Both the position numbers and the translations under genes were made by a program. 64,000 nt of DNA, taken from Bradyrhizobium sp. Its GTDB lineage: Bacteria > Pseudomonadota > Alphaproteobacteria > Rhizobiales > Xanthobacteraceae. The DNA lies in contig NZ_JAURXB010000133.1 in NCBI RefSeq assembly GCF_030654605.1, positions 1 through 64,000 of the forward strand, written 5' to 3'. The first letter of the stretch is position 1. Every line of letters starts with the position of its first letter. The notes below the pieces were generated by a model. It made no database searches. It saw only the letters and a list, made by a program, of their open reading frames with translations, and was not told the DNA's origin. Below are positions 46,859 through 56,397 of this stretch, in pieces.

Positions 46859-47890
46859 TTACTTCAGGTTGGTCATCGCGGTCAGGTCAGCAGAGAGCTT
46901 GACGATGCCGGCCGCGCCGCACCAGCTGGAGCCAACGCCGGTTGGATTGATCGCCGTGATCGAGGTGCCGGAACCTGCGGTGATGTTGCCGCGAGCTGCG
47001 AAATCGCTGGTGAAGGCGTTGCAATCACCCTTCGACAGGTCGGTGTCGGAGTAGCGAACATCCAGCGTGAACACCTTGTAGGTGAAGCCGACACCGATGT
47101 TCCAGGTATTGTAGTCGGCGTAGTTGATGCCGTTCGGGAACGGTCCCGCAAAGCCGGGATTGGTGAAGCCCGTGCCGTAGAACGAGTCAGAAGTTCCAAG
47201 CCACTGCCGGCCGAACTCGCCGGAGATGTACATGCCGAGGCCGCTGCTGCCGAACGTGCTGCTGGGCGCCGTGAACTTGCCGGTGATCGACGCGTAGTTG
47301 CCCCAGGCGCCCGAACCCAGGAAGCTCGGGGTGTAGTATTCGGTGGCGCCGATCGTGAACATGTCGTTCACGGTGTAGTTCACCTTGGCGTAGGCTTCGA
47401 AGAAGCTCAGGTTCTTCTTGATGACGTTGCCGTTGAACAGGACGTTGGTCGCGCATTCGTTGCTGAGCGGATTGAGGGCCGTGTCGACGGCAGCGCCGTA
47501 ATGGCAAGTCCCGCCCGGATACAGGTAGCCCCAGACACCAAAGTCGAAGGCGAAGGCGCCGAAGGTCGGGCGGATACCGCCGTAAACGTCGATTTCAGCC
47601 GCGGCGCGGTTCGGGAAGGAGATGCTGGCGCCGGCGAGGCCAACGTAGAGCTGCAAGTCCTTGGTGACGTTGTAGCGCGGCTCGAAATAGGCCGAGACCG
47701 AGGGCTTGTGGTTGGACTGGGTGATGCCGCGGAAGATGTAGTCGCTGGCGATCGAGCTGCCGAAGGCGATATCCCAGGGATCGAACGCTACCGGCGGCGG
47801 GGCTTTGTAGGCCTTGACACGCATGTCCGCCGCAACAGCCGAACCCGATACCATTGCCAGCGCCGTTGCTAACAAAACGATCTTCTTCAT
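46859..47890 (-). CDS. TorF-type outer-membrane porin
   Basis: 343 residues. A signal peptide (MKKIVLLATALAMVSGSAVA) precedes a beta-barrel pattern of alternating hydrophobic residues: FGSSIASDYIFRGITQSNHKPSVSAYFEPR is the conserved start of the TorF family (outline), then strands such as LSFFEAYAKVNYTVNDMFTI and WNIGVGFTYKVFTLDVRY. Four Cys form likely external disulfides. It is expected to be an abundant outer-membrane protein; codon use is strongly biased. The ATG at 47890 is fixed by the signal peptide. Confidence 0.9.
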   Translation of the reverse strand: MKKIVLLATALAMVSGSAVAADMRVKAYKAPPPVAFDPWDIAFGSSIASDYIFRGITQSNHKPSVSAYFEPRYNVTKDLQLYVGLAGASISFPNRAAAEIDVYGGIRPTFGAFAFDFGVWGYLYPGGTCHYGAAVDTALNPLSNECATNVLFNGNVIKKNLSFFEAYAKVNYTVNDMFTIGATEYYTPSFLGSGAWGNYASITGKFTAPSSTFGSSGLGMYISGEFGRQWLGTSDSFYGTGFTNPGFAGPFPNGINYADYNTWNIGVGFTYKVFTLDVRYSDTDLSKGDCNAFTSDFAARGNITAGSGTSITAINPTGVGSSWCGAAGIVKLSADLTAMTNLK

Positions 47891-48301
47891 GACATCCCCA
47901 TCACCGTTAAAACAGTCCTGCTCCGGGGCCCCCAGGGACGTGCGGTAACCGACTGCAACCAATTCCGTAACGTGATTGCAATCTGGAACGCGGTGTCAGT
48001 TACGTGAAGCAAAAAAGTCAAGCATCTGCCGCCTTTTTAGGCGTTGGCGCGGTTTCAGGAAATGTTGTCTTTGGGTGTTGCATTCCGACAACAATTTTTA
48101 CGGTTTTTGGCGGCTTCCAGTGTCGGCTGAGGCACATTGGCAGACCGATTGGCACCGCAAAACTACGGCGTGTCGCCAATCGGAGCGCCGGCGAATCGCA
48201 AGGAACCTGCACCGCCCCGCAGCCATCCCGCTCCAGGCAATAAAAACCAAAGGCCGCAGCGGATGCTGCGGCCTTGAGCGTCATTCGCGGCTTGCGCACC
48301 C
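47891..48301. other. Spacer between porin and histone-like genes
   Basis: 411 bases without a credible gene. It contains the porin promoter side, which I cannot place exactly, and the terminator of the histone-like gene at 48241-48275. The middle 200 bases look non-coding and show no repeat. Confidence 0.5.
48241..48275 (-). terminator. Intrinsic terminator of the histone H1-like gene
   Basis: AAGGCCGCAGC, loop GGAT, GCTGCGGCCTT (11-bp stem); on the minus strand it is followed by TGGTTTTTA. Confidence 0.85.
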
Positions 48302-48778
48302 TTACTCGATACGCGTGTCGTCCTCTCCGCTGGCCGACTGCCCCCATGACGACGCGGGGCTGGGGACTGCCGGACTCGGAGACGCCCAGCTCGGAGCCGC
48401 AGACTCGGGCGCTGGCGCAGCCATCGGCTCAGGGGCGGGCTTGGGCTTGGGCGCGGTACGCTTGCGCGGGGCGGGTTTGGGAGCCGCGGGCATCGGAGCG
48501 GAAGACTTGGCGGCCGCCTTCCTGGCCGGGCTCTTTTTGGCGCTGCTCTTCTTCGCCGACTTCTTGGCAGACTTCTTCGGTGCCGATTTCTTCGCGGCTT
48601 TCTTGGCGGCTTTTTTGGCGGATTTCTTCGCGGACTTCTTTGCCTTCTTCGCCGACTTCTTCGAAGATTTCCTGGCGGTTTTCTTGGTAGTTTTCCTGGC
48701 AGCCTTCTTCTTCGCCGCTACGGCCTTCTTGGCTTTCTTAGCCTTCTTGCCCTTCTTGCTCTTCTTCCCTTTAGCCAT
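48302..48778 (-). CDS. Histone H1-like Lys/Ala-rich nucleoid protein
   Basis: 158 residues. From residue 2 to about 95 it is almost entirely Lys, Ala, Ser and Thr in short repeats (KKSAKK, KKAAKK, KKGKKAKK), the pattern of bacterial H1-like proteins such as Hc1 and the C-terminal arm of eukaryotic H1. Residues 96-158 are Pro/Ala-rich and end acidic (SGEDDTRIE). It should bind DNA non-specifically and compact the nucleoid. A near-perfect AGGAGG lies seven bases before the ATG at 48778, suggesting high expression. Confidence 0.85.
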   Translation of the reverse strand: MAKGKKSKKGKKAKKAKKAVAAKKKAARKTTKKTARKSSKKSAKKAKKSAKKSAKKAAKKAAKKSAPKKSAKKSAKKSSAKKSPARKAAAKSSAPMPAAPKPAPRKRTAPKPKPAPEPMAAPAPESAAPSWASPSPAVPSPASSWGQSASGEDDTRIE

Positions 48779-48855
48779 CGTGAACCTCCTGTTGCCGCCG
48801 ATCAAATGTCTATCCGGCGTTTCAAGCCGTCCGCTTCCGCACGGAGCCAAACGAT

Positions 48856-50172
48856 TCAGGTCGATCCTGGCCGGGGACCGCCTGTCGCCCAATCGAGAAG
48901 CTCAATCGTGTGCACCACAGGAACTGACGTACCGCCGGCAATCTGAACCATGCAGCCAATATTGCCCGCAGCAATCATGTCCGGCTTCACTGTCGCAATA
49001 TTGGCGACCTTTCGATCGCGCAATCTGCCGGCAATGTCGGGCTGGAGAATGTTGTAAGTCCCCGCCGAACCGCAACACAAATGGCTCTCCGGTACATCTT
49101 TCACCACGAATCCGTTCTTGGAAAGCAATTCTTTCGGAGCTTGCGTGATTTTCTGTCCGTGCTGCAGCGAACAAGCGGAGTGATAGGCGATGGTGATATC
49201 GCGCTGCTGCTGCGATGGCTGCAGTTCGATGCCGCTGACATACTCGGTGATATCCTTTGTCAGCGCAGAAACCGTGGCGGCCGGGCCGGCGAAATCGCGG
49301 TCCTCGCGCAGCATGAAGCCGTAATCCTTGATGACCGTGCCGCAGCCCGATGCGGTCACCAGGATGGCATCGAGACCGTCCCGTCCGGCCTCCCCGAGCC
49401 AGACGCCGATGTTGGCGCGGGCGCGCGCCAGCGCATCGCCATCGCGTCCGAGATGATGGGTCAGCGCGCCGCAGCATTGCTCGTCCTTGACCAGCACCAC
49501 CTCGACGCCGTGCCGCGTCAGCAAATTGATGGCGGCCTGATTGATGCGCGGCGCCAGCACCTGCTGGGCGCAGCCCTGCAGCAGCGCGACCCGTCCGCGC
49601 CGCTCGCCGACCGCCGGAAACACTGTTCCCCCGCCGGGTCCAGCGGCGGGCAGCCGACCCGGCGCCAGTGCCAGCATCGCCTTGATTCGCCGTAACAAAC
49701 CGGGCGACGCCGCAGCCGTTTTGGGGGTCGGCAACAAGGCGCCGAGCGGCCGGCCGAGCCGCGCCAGAATCATGCTCCAGCGAAACAGTTGTGGCCGCGG
49801 CAGCACGAAGGCGAGGACCGCGCGCAGCGCCCGCTCGGTCAGCGGCCGGGTATAATCTTTCTGAATTCTCACGCGCGCCTGATCGACCAGATGCATGTAG
49901 TTCACCCCCGACGGACAGGTGGTCATGCAGGCGAGACAGGAGAGGCAGCGGTCGATGTGCTTGACCACCTCCGCGGTCGGCGGCCGGTTCTTTTCCAGCA
50001 TCTCCTTGATGAGATAGATCCGCCCGCGCGGACTATCGAGTTCGTCGCCGAGCAGCACGTAGGTCGGGCACGTCGCAGTGCAGAAGCCGCAGTGCACACA
50101 CGCGCGCAGGATCTTGTCGGCCTCCGCGATATCGGGGTCGGCGAGCTGCGCCAGGCTGAATTCGGTTTTCAT
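48856..50172 (-). CDS. glcF: Glycolate oxidase iron-sulfur subunit
   Basis: 438 residues. Two [4Fe-4S] motifs lie near the N-terminus: CVHCGFCTATCP and CLSCLACMTTCP. Two CCG domains follow (EQCCGALTHH and HLCCGSAGTYN), as in glycolate and lactate oxidase Fe-S subunits. It passes electrons from GlcD to the respiratory chain. The ATG overlaps the glcE stop by four bases. It is the last gene of the glcDEF operon. A longer reading to 50514 is a shadow of glcE. Confidence 0.95.
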   Translation of the reverse strand: MKTEFSLAQLADPDIAEADKILRACVHCGFCTATCPTYVLLGDELDSPRGRIYLIKEMLEKNRPPTAEVVKHIDRCLSCLACMTTCPSGVNYMHLVDQARVRIQKDYTRPLTERALRAVLAFVLPRPQLFRWSMILARLGRPLGALLPTPKTAAASPGLLRRIKAMLALAPGRLPAAGPGGGTVFPAVGERRGRVALLQGCAQQVLAPRINQAAINLLTRHGVEVVLVKDEQCCGALTHHLGRDGDALARARANIGVWLGEAGRDGLDAILVTASGCGTVIKDYGFMLREDRDFAGPAATVSALTKDITEYVSGIELQPSQQQRDITIAYHSACSLQHGQKITQAPKELLSKNGFVVKDVPESHLCCGSAGTYNILQPDIAGRLRDRKVANIATVKPDMIAAGNIGCMVQIAGGTSVPVVHTIELLDWATGGPRPGST

Positions 50173-51401
50173 GTCGCAGCCCCTCGTGTCATCCGGCCGC
50201 GATTGAGGATGTGCTTCGGATCGAAGCCGTGGCGGACGCGTTCGCTCAAGCGCGCAAGGCCGTCCTGCTGCGGGTGGAACACGTCGATATTGCGCCTGAC
50301 CTGTTCGGGCGCCCGTATCAAGGTGGCATGGCCGCCGGCGGCGTTGACGCGCGCGCGCACCAGCGCCGCCTGCGCATCCGGTTTCGGCGGCAGGGCCGCC
50401 CAGATCAGGCCGCCGCCCCAGTCGTAGACCACGTCGCCGCCGGTGTCGCGCGACAGCGCCTGGCCTAGCGCCCCGCCTGTGGCGGGGGGACAGACGATCC
50501 GCCACACCGGCCACGCGCCCAGCGCGCCGGCAGCCGCAAACGGCTTCACGTCGCGAACCGAACTCCAGACTGCCGCCGAGGGCGCGTCCTGCAGGATTTC
50601 CGCGGCGCCAAACGGCGCCAGCAGCGCGGCCAACGCAGTGGCGCGATGCATCGCCGAGGCCGTGATGCCCTCCAGCCGCAGCAAGGTCATCGCCTGCGAT
50701 CCCATGTCGCCCAGCCCGCTGATGGCAGCCCGAAACGCCGATGCCGGCAGATGCGCCGCCCCTGACACGTCGAACGGCGAGCCCAGCGCCGCCGTCATCG
50801 CCCGGTTCGCTGTGACGTCATCAAGCCCCGAAAGCACCAGCGTGCGTTCACTTTCGGGCCGCGGCATCACCTTCATGGTCACTTCCGTCATGACCGCGAG
50901 CGTGCCCCATGAGCCCGCCAGCAATTTGCAGAGGTCGTAGCCGGTAACGTTCTTCACCACCTTGCCGCCGGCCTTGAAACTGTCGCCGAAGCCCGACACC
51001 GCGTGGGCTCCCAGCAGATGGTCGCGCGCGCCGCCCGCCCGGATGCGGCGCGGACCGGCGAGGCCGGCGCCGATCATGCCGCCGACGGTTCCGATATCGG
51101 GCGTGCCCAGCAGCGCCGAAGTATTGATCGGCTCGAACGCAAATTGCTGATTCTTGGAATCGATCAGGCTGAGCACGTCGGCCAGCGGGGCGCCGGCCTG
51201 CACGGTGATGATCAGCTCGTTCGGCTCGTAGGCCACGACCGCGTTCAGCGCCGACAGATCGAGCAGCGCATTGGTCGCCATCGGCTGGCCGATCAGCCGC
51301 TTGGAGCCATGGCCGATGATTTCCAGCGGCTGCCCGCTGGCGATCGCCGCGCGCACCGCTTCCTCGACGTCCTTGGCGTCACGTATGTTCAAGGTGTCCA
51401 C
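50169..51401 (-). CDS. glcE: Glycolate oxidase FAD-binding subunit
   Basis: 410 residues with an FAD_binding_4 domain: PLEIIGHGSKRLIGQPMATN, AGAPLADVLSLIDSKNQQFA, TPDIGTVGGMIGAGLAGPRR and GGKVVKNVTGYDLCKLLAGS. The C-terminal part is shorter than in GlcD, typical of the accessory GlcE subunit. It lies ten bases after glcD and overlaps glcF, in the same operon. Together the three subunits oxidise glycolate to glyoxylate at the membrane. Confidence 0.94.
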   Translation of the reverse strand: MDTLNIRDAKDVEEAVRAAIASGQPLEIIGHGSKRLIGQPMATNALLDLSALNAVVAYEPNELIITVQAGAPLADVLSLIDSKNQQFAFEPINTSALLGTPDIGTVGGMIGAGLAGPRRIRAGGARDHLLGAHAVSGFGDSFKAGGKVVKNVTGYDLCKLLAGSWGTLAVMTEVTMKVMPRPESERTLVLSGLDDVTANRAMTAALGSPFDVSGAAHLPASAFRAAISGLGDMGSQAMTLLRLEGITASAMHRATALAALLAPFGAAEILQDAPSAAVWSSVRDVKPFAAAGALGAWPVWRIVCPPATGGALGQALSRDTGGDVVYDWGGGLIWAALPPKPDAQAALVRARVNAAGGHATLIRAPEQVRRNIDVFHPQQDGLARLSERVRHGFDPKHILNRGRMTRGAAT

Positions 51402-51411
51402 GCGCGCCTGC

Positions 51412-52905
51412 TCAAAATCGGGGAAGATCGGGAAACGCCAGCTTGCCGCCGTGCACGTGCATGCGGCCGAGCTCGGCGCAGCGATGCAGAGTCGGAAACA
51501 CCTTGCCGGGATTGAGCAGGCCCTGCGCGTCGAACGCGCATTTCAGCCGCTGCTGCTGGTTGAGATCGATCTCGGAGAACATTTCCGGCATCAGGTCGCG
51601 CTTCTCGACGCCGACGCCGTGCTCGCCGGTCAACACGCCGCCGAGTTCGACGCAGACCCTCAGGATGTCGGCGCCGAACGCCTCGGCCTTGTCCATCTCG
51701 CCGGGCTGGTTGGCATCGTACAGGATCAGGGGATGCAGATTGCCGTCGCCGGCATGGAACACGTTGGCGACGCGCAGGCCGTATTTTTCGGAGAGATCGC
51801 GGATCCGCGCCAGCGCCTTGGGCAGCGCACCGCGCGGAATGGTGCCGTCCATGCAGAGATAATCGGGCGAAATCCGCCCCACCGCAGGAAACGCCGCCTT
51901 GCGGCCGGCCCAGAACAGATTGCGCTCCATCTCGGAGGTGGAAATCTGCAGCGTGGTCGAACCGCAGCCTTGCGCGATCGCCTCGACCCGGCTGATCAGT
52001 TCATCGACCTCGACGCCGGGGCCGTCGAGTTCGATGATCAGCAGCGCCTCGACGTCGAGCGGATAGCCGGCATGGACAAAGGCTTCGGCGGCGTGGATCG
52101 CCGGCCTGTCCATCATTTCCATGCCGCCCGGAATGATGCCGGCGCCGATGATCCGCGCCACGCATTCGCCGGCCGCCTCGACCTCGGCGAAACCGACCAT
52201 CACGGCGCGGGCGGTTTCCGGCTTCTGCAGGATCCGCACCGTGACCTCGGTGATGACGCCGAGCAGGCCTTCCGACCCCGTGATGATGCCCATCAGGTCA
52301 TAGCCCGAGGTTTCCGCGGACTTGCCGCCTACCTTCAGGATTTCGCCCGTGATCAGCACGATTTCGCAGCCCAGCACATTGTTGGTGGTCATGCCGTATT
52401 TCAGGCAATGCACGCCGCCGGAATTTTCCGCGACATTGCCGCCGATCGAGCAGGCGATCTGCGACGACGGATCGGGCGCATAATAAAATCCGGCATGCGC
52501 GACCGCCTGGCTGATGGCCAGGTTTGTGACCCCCGGCTCGGTCACCACGGCGCGGTTGTCGAAATCGATCTCGCGGATCCGCTTGAACTTGCCAAGGCCC
52601 AGCAAGACACCATCGGCCAGCGGCAGCGCGCCGCCGGACAGCGAGGTGCCGGAACCGCGCGGCACCACCTTGATGCCCTGTTCGAAGCAGTATTTCAGGA
52701 CGTTCGAGACCTGCTCGGTGGTGTCAGGCAGCACCACCACCATCGGCGGCTGACGATAGGCCATCAGCCCGTCGGACTCGTAAGGCACCATCTCGGCCGC
52801 GCTGTCGATCACGCCCTCGCCCGGCACGATCGCGCGCAGCGCCGTCACGATCTCGTCGCGGCGCGCCAGCACCGCCTGATCGGGAGCGGGCATCATGATG
52901 GTCAT
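51412..52905 (-). CDS. glcD: Glycolate oxidase subunit GlcD
   Basis: 497-residue flavoprotein that oxidises glycolate. FAD-binding stretches are visible: GSGTSLSGGALPLADGVLLG, VTNLAISQAVAHAGFYYAPD and NVAENSGGVHCLKYGMTTNN. The C-terminal domain has NVFHAGDGNLHPLILYD and LTGEHGVGVEKRDLM, with the conserved His residues of this oxidase family. It is the first gene of glcDEF. A second ATG four codons in is possible. This operon would use glycolate made from haloacetate by the hydrolase at 12347-13252, although they are 39 kb apart. Confidence 0.95.
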   Translation of the reverse strand: MTIMMPAPDQAVLARRDEIVTALRAIVPGEGVIDSAAEMVPYESDGLMAYRQPPMVVVLPDTTEQVSNVLKYCFEQGIKVVPRGSGTSLSGGALPLADGVLLGLGKFKRIREIDFDNRAVVTEPGVTNLAISQAVAHAGFYYAPDPSSQIACSIGGNVAENSGGVHCLKYGMTTNNVLGCEIVLITGEILKVGGKSAETSGYDLMGIITGSEGLLGVITEVTVRILQKPETARAVMVGFAEVEAAGECVARIIGAGIIPGGMEMMDRPAIHAAEAFVHAGYPLDVEALLIIELDGPGVEVDELISRVEAIAQGCGSTTLQISTSEMERNLFWAGRKAAFPAVGRISPDYLCMDGTIPRGALPKALARIRDLSEKYGLRVANVFHAGDGNLHPLILYDANQPGEMDKAEAFGADILRVCVELGGVLTGEHGVGVEKRDLMPEMFSEIDLNQQQRLKCAFDAQGLLNPGKVFPTLHRCAELGRMHVHGGKLAFPDLPRF

Positions 52906-53011
52906 CGGTTACGTCTCCCGTGCCGGCGATTTGCTGCTCATTGAATTATCATTGGGAATCAAGCACGTCTGGAAGACTTTGGATAGATCATCAAGTGCCC
53001 GGCAGTGCGAC

Positions 53012-53869
53012 CTATCCCGGCACGGCGCTCGCCTCGAACGCCGCATCGATGATCGCGAGCTTCACGGCCTGCGCGGCATGATATTCGCGCCGGAAATCCG
53101 CCGACACCCACAGCGGAGATTTCCCCGGCGGCCCGGACCAGCCCAGGCTTCCCATGGCCGCGGCCTCGGCAAATTTGCGGCCGAGCTGGGTCCGCGACAG
53201 ATTGAGCCGCTGCGCCAGCCCGGAAATCGAGGTCACGTCGGTCGAAATGCGGGCAAGCCCGTCGGCGCCTGGCTGGCATCCGACGATCAGGCGGTCCATC
53301 ACGATGCCGCCTTCGTCGACCCAGGTGAACAGCGAGAACGTCCGCTCGGGTTTGCGAACGTCGCCCGAGCCGATCAGGCCATCCGCGATCAAAGGCTGGA
53401 TCGCACCTAGCAAGGCCGGCCGGGCGTGGAGGCCCGCGGCCCGGGCGCCGCCATCGAACCCATCGAGGGTGGCCAGATGCAGCGCGAGCCAGTGGAACAG
53501 GGACATCAGCACCGCCGGCGCCGGCTCGATCGGGCGGTGCCGCCTGCCCTCGCTGCCCGCGACGAACCGGACCATCTCGTATTTCAGCAATTCCTTGAGA
53601 AACGCCGACGCGGTGTTGCGGCTCGCAAGCCCGTGCCGCGTGACAAGCTCCAGGAATCGCTCCGCCAGCACCCCGGAGCCGGCGTCCTTCGCTTCGTTGC
53701 GGAAAAAGCGCGCCAGCGCGGCGTGCGACATCAACCAGCGCTGCTGGGTCGCAAACAGCGAAGCGATCCGCGGGCTCGCTTCCTGGATCTGCAGCAGCGA
53801 TTGCGCCTGGCCGCGAACGCATGGCTCCAGCATGGGGTGAGCCAGGATCTCGGCAGCGGTCATCGCCAT
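53012..53869 (-). CDS. Winged-helix-like protein, possible transcriptional regulator
   Basis: 285 residues without signal or membrane segments. Two helix-turn-helix-like stretches are visible: RHGLASRNTASAFLKELLKY (followed by EMVRFVAGSEGRRHRPIEPA, a wing-like segment) and ITSISGLAQRLNLSRTQLGR in approximate form. No sensor domain is recognised. It is located 107 bases upstream of glcD on the same strand, so it may regulate glcDEF, but that is inference. It could also be cotranscribed with that operon. Confidence 0.7.
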   Translation of the reverse strand: MAMTAAEILAHPMLEPCVRGQAQSLLQIQEASPRIASLFATQQRWLMSHAALARFFRNEAKDAGSGVLAERFLELVTRHGLASRNTASAFLKELLKYEMVRFVAGSEGRRHRPIEPAPAVLMSLFHWLALHLATLDGFDGGARAAGLHARPALLGAIQPLIADGLIGSGDVRKPERTFSLFTWVDEGGIVMDRLIVGCQPGADGLARISTDVTSISGLAQRLNLSRTQLGRKFAEAAAMGSLGWSGPPGKSPLWVSADFRREYHAAQAVKLAIIDAAFEASAVPG

Positions 53870-54092
53870 GGGTAAGCGTCACTTCATCCTAAACCTGACG
53901 CCGGATAGCTAGCCCTTCCCCGGCGCGAAATCCATCGACCGGGAGCGCTGATCCGGAAGTCTTTCCGCACAGCGGAACGTGCGGGGAATCCGAGGGCCGC
54001 GACAGGTGATATTTTACTGTCGCCAGCGAAATTTCCCTACGCTTGCAATCTATTGCGGGGCATAATGGCCGCTTCAAAGGGAGATCAAGAAA

Positions 54093-55265
54093 ATGCGTGA
54101 AGCGGTTATTGTTTCTTATGCGCGAACCGGGCTGGCGAAGTCCGGCCGCGGCGGGTTCAACATCACTCCGCCGATGTCGATGGCGGCCCACGCCATCAAG
54201 CACGCCGTGGAGCGCGCCGGCGTCGACAAGGATTACGTCGAGGACAGCTATATCGGCAATTGCGCCCATGGCGCGCCCAATATCGGCCGCCAGGCCGCAT
54301 TGCTCGCGGGCCTGCCGAAGTCGACCGCCGGCGTCTCGGTCAACCGTTTCTGCTCGTCGGGACTGCAGACCATCGCGATGGCCGCCAACTCGATCCGCTC
54401 GGACGGCTCCGATTGCATCGTGGCCGGCGGCGTCGAAAGCATCTCGATCCCCGGCGGCCCGTTGCCGAAGGAAGCGGTCGATCCGGACCTGCTCAAAGTG
54501 GCGCCCGCCATCTTCATGGCGATGATCGACACCGCCGATATCGTCGCGGAGCGTTACAAGCTGAGCCGCGAATACCAGGATGAGTACTCGCTGGAATCGC
54601 AGCGCCGCATGGCGGCAGCGCAGCAGGCCAACAAGTTCAAGGACGAAATCGTCCCGATGAAGACCAAAATGAAGGTGGTCGACAAGGCGACCAAGGCCGA
54701 AAGCATCGTCGATTACACGGTCGACCGCGACGAGTGCAACCGGCCCGAGACCACGATGGAAGGCCTCGCCAAGCTCGAGCCCGTGAGGGGTCCCGGCAAA
54801 TACATCACCGCCGGCAACGCCAGCCAGCTGTCGGACGGCGCCGCTGCCGTCGTGCTGATGGAAGCAAAGGACGCGGAAAAGCGCGGCCTCAATCCGCTCG
54901 GCCGCTTCGTCGCCTGGACGGCGGCAGGCTGCGAGCCGGACGAGATGGGCATCGGCCCCGTGTTCGCGGTGCCGAGGCTGCTGAAGCGCCACGGGCTCAA
55001 GATCGAGGACATCGACATCTGGGAGCTCAACGAGGCCTTCGCCAGCCAGTGCCTGTATTCCCGCGACAAGCTCGGCATCGATCCCGAGAAGTACAACGTA
55101 AACGGCGGCTCGATCGCGATCGGTCATCCGTTCGGCATGACCGGCGCGCGGTGTACCGGCCACCTGCTGCAGGAGGGACGCCGACGCAAGGCCAAGTGGG
55201 GCGTCGTGACCATGTGCATCGGCGGCGGCCAGGGCGGCGCGGGCCTGTTCGAAATCTACAGCTGA
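54093..55265 (+). CDS. Thiolase family acetyl-CoA acyltransferase
   Basis: 390 residues. The acyl-enzyme Cys is C87 in NRFCSSGLQT; the C-terminal motifs are NEAFASQCLYSRDKLG, GSIAIGHPFGMTGAR (His) and MCIGGGQGGAGLFE (Cys). The chain-length preference is not evident; it reads as a degradative 3-ketoacyl-CoA thiolase (FadA/PaaJ-like) rather than PhaA. AGGGAGA lies about 13 bases before the ATG. No fadB-type gene is adjacent. A strong terminator follows. Confidence 0.93.
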   Translation: MREAVIVSYARTGLAKSGRGGFNITPPMSMAAHAIKHAVERAGVDKDYVEDSYIGNCAHGAPNIGRQAALLAGLPKSTAGVSVNRFCSSGLQTIAMAANSIRSDGSDCIVAGGVESISIPGGPLPKEAVDPDLLKVAPAIFMAMIDTADIVAERYKLSREYQDEYSLESQRRMAAAQQANKFKDEIVPMKTKMKVVDKATKAESIVDYTVDRDECNRPETTMEGLAKLEPVRGPGKYITAGNASQLSDGAAAVVLMEAKDAEKRGLNPLGRFVAWTAAGCEPDEMGIGPVFAVPRLLKRHGLKIEDIDIWELNEAFASQCLYSRDKLGIDPEKYNVNGGSIAIGHPFGMTGARCTGHLLQEGRRRKAKWGVVTMCIGGGQGGAGLFEIYS

Positions 55266-55305
55266 GCTTTGTCTCGGCCCGGCATCTGCCGGCATCGGAA
55301 CCACG

Positions 55306-55343
55306 AGCAGCGCGACGGGTAACCGCCGCGCTGCTTTTTTTTT
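55306..55343 (+). terminator. Intrinsic terminator after the thiolase
   Basis: AGCAGCGCG and CGCGCTGCT form a 9-bp stem with a loop of about 12 bases, followed by eight or nine T residues. It begins 40 bases after the stop, just before the convergent hydrolase gene. Confidence 0.9.
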
Positions 55344-55350
55344 GCGACGG

Positions 55351-56349
55351 TTATCGTTCGGCCGCAGCGGCCCTGCCGGGCGCGATCCTGCCGAGCATCG
55401 CCTCGATCTCGGAGATCACCAGTTCGGGCGCGGCGTGCTGCACCATGTGTCCGACATCCGGCAGCACGATCAATTTCGCATTCGGCACAATGGCGGCGAA
55501 CGGCCGGGAATGGATGCTGGTCGATACGGTCTTGTCCGCGCCGTCTCCCGAGATCACCACGACCGGCGCGCTGATCCCGGCGTAGCGCGGCGCCTGCTCC
55601 CTGACCGCTTCCTTCAGGTCGACCAGATCATGCGCATTGGCGATGAATTCGTGCGGCCGCAGCAGCAATGGCGTCGCCGATCGCTGGATAAATCCGTCCG
55701 GCATCATTTGCGGCAGGAAAACGCCGCGGGCGCCGGCCTCGGCCAGCAAGGTGCCGAGCGGCAGCGTGATCGTGTGGGCGAGCAGCCAACCGATCACCGG
55801 CGTAGAGATGATCCTGTTATATTGCCCGACGCCGCCCGGCCACGGATAGGCCACCGGCGCCAGCATCACCAGACCGGCGACGCGCTGCGGATAATCCAGC
55901 GCCATCCGCGCGCCGAGCGCGCCGGCCCAGGAGTGGACCACGAAAACGGCGCTGACGATGCCGAGCTTCTCCAGCGCCTCCTCGATCATTCGCCCCTGGG
56001 TATCGGGCGTCGAATCCTCGTTGCGCGCGCGCGCGCTCCAGCCGTGGCCGGGCCGATCGATCAGGATCACCCGGTGCTTTTCGGCAAGCCTGCCGCCGAG
56101 CGGCTGCCGCATGCTTTCGAGATTGGAGCTGGCGCCGTGGATCATCACGATCGCGGGGCCTGTGGCATCGCGCGGCCCGATATCGACGACGTGGAGAGCG
56201 CCGCCCGCCACTTCGACGATCTTGCCCTGCGCGGGATAGGTGCGCTCCAGCAGGAAGACGCCAGCCTGCGTGATCAGCGCCAGGATCGCCAGCGCGGCCA
56301 CGACGCCTGTCAATATCATTGAGACTATCCGGATGATCCTGTGCACCAA
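55351..56349 (-). CDS. Membrane-anchored alpha/beta hydrolase
   Basis: 332 residues from TTG (GTG at 56346 and ATG at 56319 are alternatives; the upstream ones keep the Arg residues before the membrane helix). A signal anchor (VSMILTGVVAALAILALITQ) precedes an alpha/beta-hydrolase: VMIHGASSNLESM oxyanion loop, nucleophile S140 in VVHSWAGA, acid in ISGDGADKTV and base in PDVGHMVQH. Both glycines of the usual G-x-S-x-G are replaced (V and A). The substrate is unknown. Confidence 0.85.
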   Translation of the reverse strand: MVHRIIRIVSMILTGVVAALAILALITQAGVFLLERTYPAQGKIVEVAGGALHVVDIGPRDATGPAIVMIHGASSNLESMRQPLGGRLAEKHRVILIDRPGHGWSARARNEDSTPDTQGRMIEEALEKLGIVSAVFVVHSWAGALGARMALDYPQRVAGLVMLAPVAYPWPGGVGQYNRIISTPVIGWLLAHTITLPLGTLLAEAGARGVFLPQMMPDGFIQRSATPLLLRPHEFIANAHDLVDLKEAVREQAPRYAGISAPVVVISGDGADKTVSTSIHSRPFAAIVPNAKLIVLPDVGHMVQHAAPELVISEIEAMLGRIAPGRAAAAER

Positions 56350-56397
56350 CGAGCTACGATTTTACGGCATCCGGGTTTCAAGGCCAGCCCGAATCCG

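Noticed and set aside
51271..52944. 557-codon open frame on the plus strand
   Set aside because: Antisense to glcD and glcE, whose FAD motifs are clear; composition is Arg/His-rich as in shadow frames.
53889..55304. 471-codon minus-strand frame
   Set aside because: Antisense to the thiolase, which has both active Cys and His motifs.
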